A DNA stretch of 45,000 nucleotides from Anaeromyces robustus. Its lineage: Eukaryota > Neocallimastigomycota > Neocallimastigomycetes > Neocallimastigales > Neocallimastigaceae. Location: NCBI GenBank assembly GCA_002104895.1, contig MCFG01000180.1, forward strand, positions 25,001-70,000, read 5' to 3'. Both the position numbers and the translations under genes were made by a program. The notes under the pieces are model-generated. The model searched no databases, was not told the DNA's origin, and saw only the letters and a program-made list of their open reading frames with translations. Positions 1 through 11,347 of the stretch are shown piece after piece; the first letter of the stretch is position 1; the number at the start of each line of letters is the position of its first letter.

Positions 1-494
1 TGGAAAAAGTATTACAATTCTTTAAATCGTAATAATTAATAATATATATTAGTTTAAAAAAAAATAATATTAATATCTTTATTCTATTTACTAATTTTTA
101 CTAATAAGTAAAAATAATATTCATTGAAGTAAATAAAAAGAAAAAATCACATAACAAAACATGTAATATAATAAAATAATAAAATAATAAAATAATAAAA
201 TAATAAAATAATAAAATATGTAAATATGTAATATAATATGTAATAAAATATGTAATATAATAAAATAAAATAAAATAAAATACATTAAAATTGAACGAAA
301 AAAAAAAAAAAAGTCAACATTTTTTATTTTGTATAATTAATATAAAATATGTAACATAATAACATGATGCAATATGATGTAACACACAAAATGAAAAAAT
401 TAAAAATTAATTTTAATATTAAAATCAGCCGTATTTATAAATAAATAGTAATATTAATATTAATATTAATATTAAAGGAAAAATATTTTTTTAC

Positions 495-527
<33 letters not shown>

Positions 528-602
528 TATAATTATTTATTTATTCAATAATTGTAATAATATTTATTTATTTATTTATTTATTCAATAATTGTAATAAT
601 AT

Positions 603-641
<39 letters not shown>

Positions 642-906
642 TTTTATTTATTTATTTATTTATTTAATTATCATAAATAAATTTATTAATTAATCAAAAA
701 AAATAAATAAGCCTAATATTAAATTGTATTATAATTATTTAATATTCAAAATATATTAGTAAATATTAATTAATTTATATAAAACATAAAATAATAATTA
801 TTTATTATTAAATAAAATAAAATAAAACAAAAATAAATAAATAAATAAATAATTAATTAATTAATTAATTAATTAATTAATATAAATAAATAAATAAATA
901 ATAAAA

Positions 907-946
<40 letters not shown>

Positions 947-1037
947 AGAATAAAAAACACGAGATAATATATTAAATCATTCAAAATATAATATCAACTA
1001 TTTGAATACAAATAAAAAATATTTAATTAAAATATAT

Positions 1038-1080
<43 letters not shown>

Positions 1081-1141
1081 TTAGTTTGTTTGTTTTATTT
1101 TTATCTGTTAATTATTATGTAAAATGATATTAAAAAATTAG
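1..1141. other. AT-rich intergenic region with microsatellites
   Basis: No open frame with coding character was found here. The stretch contains a short minisatellite of an 8-base AATAAAAT-type unit near 168-222, TTTA/TTAT tetranucleotide arrays near 483-665 and 1035-1083, and AAAT/TTAA arrays near 830-955. A roughly 38-bp direct repeat with the core ttcaataattgtaataatat occurs at about 543 and again at about 580. Nothing else is supported. Confidence 0.8.
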
Positions 1142-1707
1142 CTGAGTGTTGCATTTCGGCAATGTACATGAAATTTTTTGCATTGAATGGTCCTTTACGC
1201 CACATTTTATATTGTAAATTTATATAAATATTTTTAACGCCACATTTATATAAAAATTTTTTAAGAGAGTTTATATACTACTAGTACTTGTATATTAAAG
1301 CATTTCTTATTTATTTCATAATTTAAAGAATTATAAATATAAATTTTAAATTTCACTTAATATTTTATTTATTTCATAATTTAAAGAATTTATAAATTTT
1401 AAATTTCACTTAATATTTTATTTATTTAATAATTTAAATAATTATAGATAAATTTTAAATTTCACTTAATATTTTATTTATTTCATAAGTTAAATAAAAA
1501 AAAAAAAAAAAAAAGAAATATTAATAAAAAGAAGATGTCACTAATAAATTGGTTTCATAAATCAATAATAAATAAAATATTGATTTTAATAATATAATAA
1601 ATTTTTTATTAATTTAATTTATAAGCCACAATATAATACATTTAAATAATACGTTATTTTAATGCGCGATACATTTACAAAATACATTGCCGAAATGCAC
1701 ACTTCCC
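1142..1707. mobile_element. MITE-like element with terminal inverted repeats
   Basis: A 17-bp sequence, tgcatttcggcaatgta, at 1150-1166 recurs as its exact reverse complement at 1683-1699. These are among the few GC-bearing words in this AT desert. Outside the two arms the 9-mer aaaaattag occurs on both flanks (1133-1141 and 1708-1716), as expected for a target-site duplication. The interior (about 530 bp) has no ORF. This is the structure of a short non-autonomous DNA transposon. The superfamily cannot be assigned: a duplication of 8-9 bp would suit hAT- or Mutator-like elements, but because the flank is A-rich its exact length is uncertain. Confidence 0.6.
1308..1495. repeat. about 62-bp tandem repeat inside the MITE-like element
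   Basis: Three copies plus a partial fourth of a unit running from ttatttcataatttaaag through aattttaaatttcactta to aatattttatt follow each other, with spacings of about 60-65 bp and small indels. It lies wholly between the inverted repeats, so it probably amplified within the element. Confidence 0.75.
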
Positions 1708-1716
1708 AAAAATTAG

Positions 1717-2348
1717 GTATAATTTTTCAATTTTTCAATCACAAAAATTTTAAATATTATAAAATTTATGATTTGCTGTAACAAATTTTAAATATTATAA
1801 AATTTAAAAATTTTTACCAAATTATCAAAGATGAATGTATAATCCACTAACATTGTGTAAGTACTTAAAAAATTAAAATAAATAATGATTTATATAATAA
1901 AACTTATTCTTCTATACACAACAACATATATATATTTATAATATTTATAATTATATATTCTTTTTTATTTTTTTCAACTTTTATATTCTTTTATTTTCAT
2001 TTTATTTTTTTATTTTTTTACATTAATATTCTTTTATTCTTATCTTGTATTTTTTTTTATTTATTTATTTATTTTTTTTTATTTTTTTACTTTTATATTC
2101 TTTTATTTCTATTTTATTTTTTATATTTTTTTTTACTTTTTACTTTTTTACAATATTAAATTTCAAGAAGATTTATATATATATATTAATTATTGTTATG
2201 ATTATTATTATTTTATTTTTCCCTTTTCATAAAAATTTTTTATTAATATTAATTAAAAAAAGTAGTATCCTACAATAATATTAAATTAAACATTAATTCT
2301 TAAATAAATAAATAAATAAATAAAATAAAATAAAAATTAATTAATTAA
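1717..2348. other. AT-rich intergenic region, no gene
   Basis: Long T-rich and A-rich runs with no coding signal. An open frame at 2045-2278 encodes only Phe/Leu/Ile/Tyr from poly-T-rich DNA and is not a gene. This stretch lies 3' of the ankyrin gene on the minus strand. Confidence 0.8.
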
Positions 2349-2828
2349 TTAATAATTAATTGATAGAACCAGTTTACAGTTGAAATAACAAAATCGGTTA
2401 ATAACATCTGTAATCTCATCATCTATATCAGAAAGATCATCATAGTATGTAGTTTCATCGATTATATTATTAAAACAATAATAATCATAATAATTAATAC
2501 ATCTGTATATGTTTCGTAAACAATATTAATTGTATGAAAAATCAAATGATTCATCAAAATATTCCATAAATTTTTCATAGGTTTCACTATTAATTATATC
2601 ATCAAAACTAATATTTAATCCATTTGTAATTAATATATTTTCTCCAGTATAAGTATAATAAAGATAACAAGAATTTAAAATATTTATTAATTTATTTTCT
2701 TTATATCTTTTTACCATTTTTATCTTTTTTATTTATATTTACTTCATGTTCAATTAAATATTTTACTATATTTTCATTCCCATATTCACTTTTACATACA
2801 AAAAATAATGGTGTTTCACCATCATTAT
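2349..2828 (-). pseudogene. Out-of-frame C-terminal tail of the ankyrin gene
   Basis: The ankyrin gene ending at 2766 loses its repeat pattern in the last ~22 codons. One frame over, a normal repeat reads on from about 2828 (GETPLFFVCKSEYGNENIV, then YLIEHEVNINKKDKNG) and stops at 2701. A further shift near the A-rich aaaaaagataaaaatgg at about 2715-2735 enters a 63-codon frame (2526-2717) that ends in an in-frame TAA. The same frame then continues open for 58 codons to 2349, with an acidic segment (YYDDLSDIDDEITDVINRF) of coding character. The likely original C-terminus was one more ankyrin repeat and a short acidic tail. Damage or homopolymer sequencing error are both possible; the first break is one A short of the expected codon series. 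Confidence 0.65.
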
Positions 2829-5645
2829 TTCTTTATTTAGATTTGCTCCATGTTCAATTAAATATTTTACAATATTTTCATGTCCTTTTTCACATGCATA
2901 AAATAATGGTGTATTACCTTTCTCATTAAATTTATTTATATCTACTTCATGTTCAACTAAATTTTTTATTATATTTTCATGTCCATATCTACATTCTATA
3001 AATAATGGGGTATTACCTTTCTTATCTTCTTTATTTATATCAGCACCATGTTCAATTAAATATTCTATCATATATTCATTTCCATTTTCACATATAATCA
3101 TTAATGGTGTTTTACCTTCTTCATTTTCTTTATTTATATTTGCTCCCATTTCAATTAAACATTTTATAATATTTTCATTTTCATTAACATTTTGACAAGT
3201 TTTGAATAATGGTGTTTCACCCCATTTATTTTCTTTATTTATATCTGCTCCCTTTTCAATTAAATATTTTACAATAGTTTCATTTCCATATTTATATTTA
3301 CATTCAAAAAATAATGGTGTTTCACCCCATTTAGTTTCTTTATTAATATCTGCTCCATGTTCAATTAAATATTTTACTAAATTTTCACGTTTATTTTGAT
3401 ATACTTCAAATTTTTTTATATTATCTTTTTTCTTTATATCTTCTTTAGATATATTTATACAAGATCCGTATTCAATTAAATATTTTATCATATTTTCAAA
3501 TCCATTTTCACATGCAATCATTAATGGTGTTTTACTCTCTTCATTTTCTTTATTTATATTTATTCCCATTTTAATTAAATATTTTATAATATTTTCATTT
3601 CTATATATATTTTTACATGCACAAAATAATAGTGTTTCACCCCATTTATTTTCTTTATTTATATCTGCTCCATGTTCAATTAAATATTTTACCATATCTA
3701 CATTTTCATTACCATTTTGATATGTTTTGAATAATGGTGTTTCACCCCATTTATTTTCTTTATTTATATCTATTCCATGCTCAATTAAATATTTTACTAT
3801 ATTTTCATGCCCATTTTCACATGCAATCATTAATGGTGTTTCACCATTATGATTTTCTTTATTTATATTTGCTCCCATTTCAATTAAATATTTTACAATA
3901 GTCTCATTTCCCTTTTTACAAGCATAAAATAATGGTGTCTCACCATTCCATCTTTCTTTATTTATATCTGCTCCATGTTCAATTAAATATTTTATCATAT
4001 CTTCATGTCCATTTTCACAGGCCAAAATTAATGGACTTTTATCCTTTTTATTTTCCTTATTTACATCTGCTCCCATTTCAATTAAATATTTTATAATAGT
4101 TTCATTTCCATATATATATTTACATGAACATAATAATGGGGTTTCACCATCACTACTTTCATAATTAATATCAATTCCATGTTCAATTAAATATTTAACT
4201 ATAGTTTCACGTTTATTCTGACATGCACTAATTAATGGTGTTATACCATCGCTATTTTTTTTATTTAAATCTGGTGCTCCATGTTCAATTATAAATTTTA
4301 CTAATTTTTCATTACCTTCTTTACATGCTTGAATTAATGGTAATTCACCTTGACTGTTATCTTCATTGATATCTGCTCCCATTTCAATTAAATAGTTTAC
4401 TATATTTTCAAATCCCTTTTCACAGGCAATAACTAATGGTGTTTTATACTTTTCATTTTCTTCATATGCATAGGCACCATTCTCAATTAAACATTTTACT
4501 ACATTTTCATTTCCATTTAAACATGCAATCATTAATGGTGTTTCACCATATTTATTTTTTATATCTATATCTGCTCCGTGTTCAATTAAAATATTTATAA
4601 TATTTTCATTTCCTATTTTAGAGGCAATAATTAATGGTATTTCATTCCATTTACTTTCTTGATCTACATCTGCTCCATATTCAACTAAATATTTTACTAT
4701 ATTTTCATTTCCATTTAAACATGCAATTATTAATGGTGTTTCACCATTATAATTTTCTTTATTTACTTCGAATTCATTTTCAATTAAATATTTAACTACA
4801 TTTTCACATCCATATTTACATGCTTTAAATAATAATGTTTCATCATTCCTTAGATTTTTATATATATCTGTCCCTTCATGCTCAATTAAATAAAATATTA
4901 AATTTTCATTTTTACTTTCACATGCTTTATATAATGGTGTTTCACCGTTTCTGTTTTCTTTATTTATATCTACTCCACATTCAATTAAATATTTAACTAA
5001 ATTCTCATTTCCACTTATACATGCTTCGATTAATGGTGTATCTTTAAAAATATCAGATTCTTCATTTACATCCGCTCCATGTTTTATTAAATATTTTACT
5101 AATTTTTCATTCCCTTTTCTACATGAAATCATTAATGGTGTTTTATCATTTTTATAAACTTTTTTAGTTATATCAATTCCATATTTAATTAAAAATTTTA
5201 TTAATCTTTCATTTTCCTTTTCACATGCTTCAATTAAATATATATCCTTATCATTATCATCATCTACTGATATTTTATATTTTTCAATTTGTTGATTTAA
5301 ATCTATAGTTGATATAGGTATTTTATTTTTATAGTTGTTAAGTAAATTCAAAATGTATTCATTATCAAAAAATTTTAAAAAATTAAAAATAATATTTAAT
5401 AGTTTAATTTCTTCATTTTTTATTAAAATTTCAATTAATTCTGATGATAGATTTAAATATTTAGTACATTTTTCAATAATAAATTTTAATCTTTCAAAAG
5501 TAAGTAAATTTTCATTGTACAATTCCAAAACAATATCTTTTTTATTATTATTAGTATTAAAATTATTATTTGTTAAAAGTTTTATTATTTCGTCAATATT
5601 TTCATTATCAATTAATTCCACATATGTATTTAATTCTAAATTCAT
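2766..5645 (-). CDS. Ankyrin-repeat protein, about 24 repeats
   Basis: A 959-codon frame. Residues 1-125 are a non-repeat Asn/Lys/Leu-rich helical N-terminus with no signal peptide. From about residue 128 to the end there are roughly 24 consecutive ankyrin repeats of 33-36 residues with the consensus GETPLxxACxxGNENIVKYLIEHGADINKENK, typical of the helix-turn-helix core (TPL, then the VKYLIEHG helix and the N/D-rich loop). One repeat, near residue 700, has lost the TPL motif. No enzymatic or membrane domain is attached, so the protein is expected to be an intracellular protein-binding scaffold; its partner is unknown. The start is the first ATG after an A/T-only leader and has A at -3. The 3' end is frameshifted: the last ~22 residues (NKEIMMVKHHYFL...) are not ankyrin-like, and the true frame continues downstream. 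Large ankyrin families of this style are known in anaerobic fungi. Confidence 0.88.
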   Translation of the reverse strand: MNLELNTYVELIDNENIDEIIKLLTNNNFNTNNNKKDIVLELYNENLLTFERLKFIIEKCTKYLNLSSELIEILIKNEEIKLLNIIFNFLKFFDNEYILNLLNNYKNKIPISTIDLNQQIEKYKISVDDDNDKDIYLIEACEKENERLIKFLIKYGIDITKKVYKNDKTPLMISCRKGNEKLVKYLIKHGADVNEESDIFKDTPLIEACISGNENLVKYLIECGVDINKENRNGETPLYKACESKNENLIFYLIEHEGTDIYKNLRNDETLLFKACKYGCENVVKYLIENEFEVNKENYNGETPLIIACLNGNENIVKYLVEYGADVDQESKWNEIPLIIASKIGNENIINILIEHGADIDIKNKYGETPLMIACLNGNENVVKCLIENGAYAYEENEKYKTPLVIACEKGFENIVNYLIEMGADINEDNSQGELPLIQACKEGNEKLVKFIIEHGAPDLNKKNSDGITPLISACQNKRETIVKYLIEHGIDINYESSDGETPLLCSCKYIYGNETIIKYLIEMGADVNKENKKDKSPLILACENGHEDMIKYLIEHGADINKERWNGETPLFYACKKGNETIVKYLIEMGANINKENHNGETPLMIACENGHENIVKYLIEHGIDINKENKWGETPLFKTYQNGNENVDMVKYLIEHGADINKENKWGETLLFCACKNIYRNENIIKYLIKMGININKENEESKTPLMIACENGFENMIKYLIEYGSCINISKEDIKKKDNIKKFEVYQNKRENLVKYLIEHGADINKETKWGETPLFFECKYKYGNETIVKYLIEKGADINKENKWGETPLFKTCQNVNENENIIKCLIEMGANINKENEEGKTPLMIICENGNEYMIEYLIEHGADINKEDKKGNTPLFIECRYGHENIIKNLVEHEVDINKFNEKGNTPLFYACEKGHENIVKYLIEHGANLNKEIMMVKHHYFLYVKVNMGMKI

Positions 5646-5989
5646 TTTTTTTTAAAAAAATATTTTAAATTATTTATCTTTTATTTATTTTTTTTCAGTA
5701 AATTTTTAAAAAAAAATTTTTTTTTTCGATTAAATTTTTTTTATTTTTATTTTTTTTTTTTTTAGCTATTATTTCAATTTTTTTTTAAATTTTCGAATAT
5801 TTTTAAAAAAAATTAAAAATATTATTATTTAAAGTTATAAAAAATTAAACATTTTTTTTTTAAATTAATCGGAACATTATCCGTTAATAATTTTTTTATT
5901 TTTTATTTTTACATTTTACAATATTTTGTGTAAAAAAAAAAAAAAAAAGAAAGAGAGAAAAATATATAGATGTATTAGAAAAATATCAT
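5646..5989. other. Upstream region of the ankyrin gene
   Basis: Poly-A/T tracts only, with no ORF. It should hold the promoter of the minus-strand ankyrin gene, but no TATA box or start site can be distinguished in this composition. The one GC-bearing word is a CGG-N8-CCG site, listed separately. Confidence 0.6.
5870..5883. promoter_or_regulatory. Candidate CGG-N8-CCG inverted site
   Basis: The sequence cggaacattatccg places CGG and CCG as an inverted pair 8 bases apart, about 225 bp upstream of the ankyrin start codon and surrounded by DNA almost free of G and C. Inverted CGG half-sites are the classical target form of fungal Zn2Cys6 regulators. This is a pattern match only; binding is inferred. 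Confidence 0.25.
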
Positions 5990-7228
5990 AAACATTAATA
6001 TTACCATTGATTCATTTCCAAATTCATATGCAATAATTAAAGATATATAAATATAAATATTATTTATATTTATTAAAAAACGATTTAATTCTATCTGTGT
6101 CAGTAAAATGTTTAATTGTGTAATTGATATAAGGTTCTACTAAAATATAACTCACAATATTAAAATATTCATACAAAACACTTATTACTAATATATCATT
6201 TATAATAAAAATAAATAAGCAATTTTTTTAATAATATAAATGAAAATTAAAAAATTAAAATATGTAAATATATGTTTTTAATAAAAATAATTTAAGTATA
6301 TAAATATATTATGTTAATATATTTCCAATATTTATGATAATATTTTCTTGATATTACCTCCACAATAATAATTATTGTATATACAAACATTTATTCTATG
6401 ATAATAATGAAAACAAAAATTTTCAACTTAACAACTTTAGTACTATTTTTCTATTACTTTTATTTTATTTATTTATTAGCTACTCTATTCTATTCTAGAA
6501 TTTTTAATAATTAAATATATTTATAACTACTATTAAATTTTATTCTTCTAATTGTTTTATATAATTGATAAAATAAAATACATTATTAATCATTAATCAT
6601 TAATTATTAATTAATTAATTACAATTTTTTATAACTATCACTTATTATTTTATTAAATGTTATTATTATTTAAATAATTATTTTTAATTAATAATAATTA
6701 TTAATTATTAATTATTATTATTAATGATTTATAATCAATTATCATTATTATTATTATTATTATTATTTATTATGATTATGATTATATTCAATTAATTAAG
6801 AGTCTTACAATTTTATTTATTATATTTCATATTGAAAATGTAATAAATGAAATTTTATCATATTTTTATTATTTAATTTTTCCATTCTTTAAACTGTTGA
6901 TCGGTGTAAATAATATTTAAAGTAAAATCATCAACAGCTCGTTTTTATCAAAAATTTAAGTTTTTTTTAACACCATACGGATTTAAATATTGTTCAGTGA
7001 ATTCATTTCTATATTCAGATGTAATATTTAATAGCATTTTTATTATTATAAAACAAAACAAAATACATATAAATATTTATTATTAAAAAGCTGTACCATT
7101 TTTTAATTAAATATTTTACAATGGATTCAATTTTTTTATATCTCATGCAACATCTAATGATATTTTTTATATCAACACTATATTCAATCAGATATTCTAT
7201 ATCATTTCCACTGTCATATTCAGTTTAG

Positions 7229-7230
<2 letters not shown>
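5990..7230 (-). pseudogene. Decayed ankyrin-repeat remnants
   Basis: Short minus-strand segments still read as ankyrin repeats. At about 6000-6045 the reading is SLIIAYEFGNESMV (compare PLIIACEFGNENMV). At about 6965-7045 it is LLNITSEYRNEFTEQYLNPYGV. At about 7090-7228 an open stretch reads EYDSGNDIEYLIEYSVDIK and, after IIRCCMRYKKIESIV, KYLIKKW. The segments are separated by stops, indels and AT-rich filler; 6050-6960 between them has no clear remnant. The orientation matches the intact ankyrin gene just downstream, so this could be the eroded remains of a tandem paralogue. Confidence is high that these are relics, low on the exact limits. Confidence 0.6.
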
Positions 7231-7461
<231 letters not shown>

Positions 7462-8120
7462 TAAAATATTTTATTTTTTTATTTATGATTATTACAAATA
7501 TGTAAATATTTGCAACACCTACTGAACAAATGAAAAAATAATATTTTTTCAAAGGATACTTAAATATTTTTTAACTTAACCACAATATTTGTGGTTAAAT
7601 TGGAAAATCTTATAATAAATAAATAAATGAATAAATAAATAAATAAATAAAAATAAATAAAAAAATAAATAAAAAAATAAAAAAATAAATGAATAAAAAT
7701 TAATTAATTATTAATTTATTAATTAATTAAATAATGAATTTTCCACTTTTTTTATAAAAACTTTAAAGACCACAAAAAATAGTGAACATTCAGACTTTAA
7801 TTAAAAATTTTTATATAAAAATAAAAATAAATATTATAAAAATTTTTTCCCTTTTTATTTATTGAAATTTTAAAATAAAAAAAAATAATAAAATAAAATA
7901 AAATAAAATAAAATAAAATAAGACATTTCAAATTTTGGATAAATTATCTTTTTTTTTTTTTAATTTTTTACTTTTTCTTTTACTTTTAATTAAATTTTAA
8001 TTTTAAAATTTATTTATAATAAATAAATAAATAGTAAATAAAAAATAATCATAAAAAGAATTTTTCTTATTATTTTATTTTATTTTTTCTTTTTATTTTA
8101 TTATTATTATTATTTTTATT

Positions 8121-8152
<32 letters not shown>

Positions 8153-8225
8153 TTTCATATTCATAATTTATATATAATATAAAAGTTAAAATTATTAAAA
8201 GATTAAATAATAAACATATAATACA
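7462..8225. other. AT-rich intergenic region upstream of the Ter-like gene
   Basis: No coding signal. It holds AAAT microsatellites (7617-7690), AAAAT repeats (7877-7920), an ATT/TTA trinucleotide run and a TA run just before the gene (8098-8153). A minus-strand open frame at 8070-8315 is translated microsatellite plus the antisense of the next gene and was discarded. The promoter of the plus-strand gene must lie here but cannot be resolved. Confidence 0.7.
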
Positions 8226-8537
8226 ATGGATACTGAAAAGGAAAAAACTATAAACTCTATTTTTTTTAGAAGAAAACATAAATTTTTTATTGATAATAAT
8301 AAAGATATAAATCAATATTATAAATTACAATTGGAAAAAGCTATTGAAGATGATAAATACATTAAATCTTCTTCTTATTTAGTTACTATTAAAAAATGTC
8401 AATTGCTTTATTGTGTTTTAACCATAAATAATGAATTGGATCTCGAATTTGAAAATGGTAAATTACTTGATAATAATAATATAACTGATAAAAAATTATT
8501 AAATAAATTAAGAAAAATTGTAGAGTTAGAAACTTAA
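8226..8537 (+). CDS. N-terminal fragment of the Ter-like protein (module A start)
   Basis: 103 codons starting at an ATG followed by G, after an A/T leader. The segment is homologous to the start of modules B and C of the same locus: INSIFFRRKHKF matches NSIFLRHHNKL and NDILLRRHQSL, KKCQLLYCVLTINN matches HQCQFLHCILTLNN, and LEFENGKL is nearly identical in all three. It ends at TAA 8535-8537, where module C has a Lys codon (ETKIIR). The frame continues for 22 open codons (TIREKLNLALSINENILPLG) into the next ATG at 8604. One A-to-T change, AAA to TAA, would explain the stop. Alone this fragment is unlikely to be functional. Confidence 0.7.
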   Translation: MDTEKEKTINSIFFRRKHKFFIDNNKDINQYYKLQLEKAIEDDKYIKSSSYLVTIKKCQLLYCVLTINNELDLEFENGKLLDNNNITDKKLLNKLRKIVELET

Positions 8538-8603
8538 ACTATTCGGGAAAAATTAAACCTTGCTTTATCTATTAATGAAAATATTCTTCCACTTGGTTAT
8601 TGC

Positions 8604-11316
8604 ATGGATATTGAATTAATAAAAAATGTTGCACTTTATGATAATAAACAATTTATTCAATTTAATACTTTTCTTCCTGCTCAAATTATGAGTTTTATGG
8701 TACAAGAACAACAAAATACTCAACAAACTCAAAATAAAAATTATGAACCTGTTTTTCAAAATTTTCCAGAACAACATATTGATCCTTCCAATTTTTATTT
8801 CTATTATTGTAAGTGGCTGTATTGTTTAGAACACACTTCAACAACAAACACAAACATGACCACTATAGTTGATCCATCAACTATTCCTCAAAGTTATAAA
8901 TTATATTTTACTAAAGATCCTATTCTTAAATCAAATCCTCTTTATCAATTTTTATTTACACACTTTTTCCGTGATGATACAAAATTTACTATCGTATCTT
9001 TAGGAGACAAAGAAGAATTTTGTCAAATGATGACTGATTTAATGAGTTCCATAAACACATTCACATCTACCGATATTTCTGATTTAGAAAATTTTATGAA
9101 GTATATACCTAACCATACAATAATAGATATATCTCACCATATACAATATATACCTAAACATATTCCTAATAGATATAATTTAAGTGTAATAGCTAAACTG
9201 ATTTTACAATATTATCCCATGGATTTTCCTTTAATTTTTGAAAAATATGGTAAACCATCCGTGGAAGATGTTTTAAATTTAGCTTTAATTTTTTCCGATC
9301 AATCCTTATCACTTAATAATATTCCTAGATTTATCAATTTTAATAAATCTCAACAAAAATGGCTTTGTGAATTATTAATTCAATGTGATAATCGTTACCC
9401 TCAATTTATTAAAAAAATGTCTATTTGGAAAAATTTATTTAATAGAATTAATCCATTTAATTATTCAGTTCTTTGTAAAGAACGAGATACTTTAAATAAT
9501 TATACTCAATTTAATTCCATTTTCCTTCGTCATCATAATAAACTAATTATGTATTCTCCAGAAGGAGATGATCCTGAAATAAAAAAAATACAGCAAGCTA
9601 CTGATCCTTTAAATACCCTTTTTAAACTTCGATTAGAACAAGCTATAACCACAAATGATTACTTGAATTCTTCTACAAAATATACTTTAACAGTTCATCA
9701 ATGTCAATTTTTGCATTGTATTCTTACTTTAAATAATTCCCAATACTTAGAATTTGAAAATGGTAAATGTATACGAGGAGCGGAAGTAATTACCGATGAT
9801 ACCTTTATGGAAAAATTACAAGAAGTAATTAAAAGACAAACTATTGAAATAAAAAAACGATTAAAAAATCCTCTCATACTCAATGAAAACATATCCCAAT
9901 TCGGATATAATATATCACCTGATTTAATGCAATTACTAGCTTTTTATGATCCTTATGAAATTAAAGAATTAGGAGATTATTTAATGAAACAAATAAGTTC
10001 ATTTACTACTATTCGTAAACGTCAATCCATTTCTACCTATTACAATGTTAATCTTATCAATATTACTATTCAAGAATTTAACCATGAACATTCTTCTACC
10101 CCTATAGGCAATAAATTTGGAAAAAAGGGAAATGAAGATTTATATGTATTTAATGATGATGATTTTTATGATGATAATGATGATATTTCATTTGGTAGTT
10201 CTCCTGATGGTTTTGAAAATCTTTATGATGATGAAGATTCAGATGATCAAGAAGAATTGAAAAAGAAAACATTAATCGGAGTTAAAGAAAATGATGATGA
10301 TGATGAATTACAAAATTCTTGTTATTATTATTATTGTAAATGGTTATATTATGTTGAAAAGTCCATTAAAGAAAGTATTAATTATAAAAATATTAAAGCT
10401 ATGAGAGAGAACGGAGTTTCTGGGGCCAATCGGATGTTTAATGATGAGGAAAAACCTACAACTACAGAAATACAGAAGAAATATCACATCGCAGAAGGAA
10501 CTGATTTTCAAAAAAAGACTTGTCAGGATATTAAGGAATTTGAGGAAACCAAACTAGTATTATTAAATGATAAAAATACTGCTACCGCTGTAGATGATGC
10601 TAATATCATCTATGAAACATTACAATCTATTCAAAGTCATATACCTCCTGATTATAATCATAATCCTAAAATCATTGCAAAAATTGAAGAAGAAGAAGGT
10701 AAAACAAATTATGTTCATCAACATTGGCATGTACATCAAGCTAGTACAGAAAAGGAATTTTACCAATTCATATCTCAATTATTCTGTACTCCAAAATCTT
10801 ATACATATCAGGATATTAATGATTTAAGAGTATTTATTCAATTAGAACCTACTCATTTAACTTTCATTCCACCTTCCATAACAAATAAAAATAATTTAGC
10901 TCAAATCACTAAATTATTATTTCAACAATATGTTAATTATAATAATGATTTCCCTGAAAATATAATGGAAATCATTCTTCCTTTATATCATAAAGTAAAT
11001 GAAGTATTACGTCTTATTATTTGTCTACCTAAATCAGGAAATGTTCAACCAGATTTAAGTATTGTTCAATCTTTATCTACTTTTACTAATCTACAACAAG
11101 ATTTTATCTTTCGAATTTTAAATATTTGTGATGAAACAACTCGAATTGTTGAATTTCAACAATATCGATGGATTTGGAGTCATTTTATAGATTTAATTGA
11201 TTATAAAAAATTTCGTGTCATTTATCCTGATTTAATGAGAGATTTATTTTTTGTAACCAAAGAAAAAATTTTCAATGATATTTTATTAAGAAGACATCAA
11301 AGTTTATATTTAAAGC

Positions 11317-11347
<31 letters not shown>

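Noticed and set aside
2045-2278. 77-codon plus-strand ORF rich in Phe/Ile/Tyr
   Set aside because: Translation of T-rich simple sequence; no conserved composition and no context.
8070-8315. 81-codon minus-strand ORF with poly-Asn
   Set aside because: Built from trinucleotide microsatellite and antisense of the Ter-like gene start.
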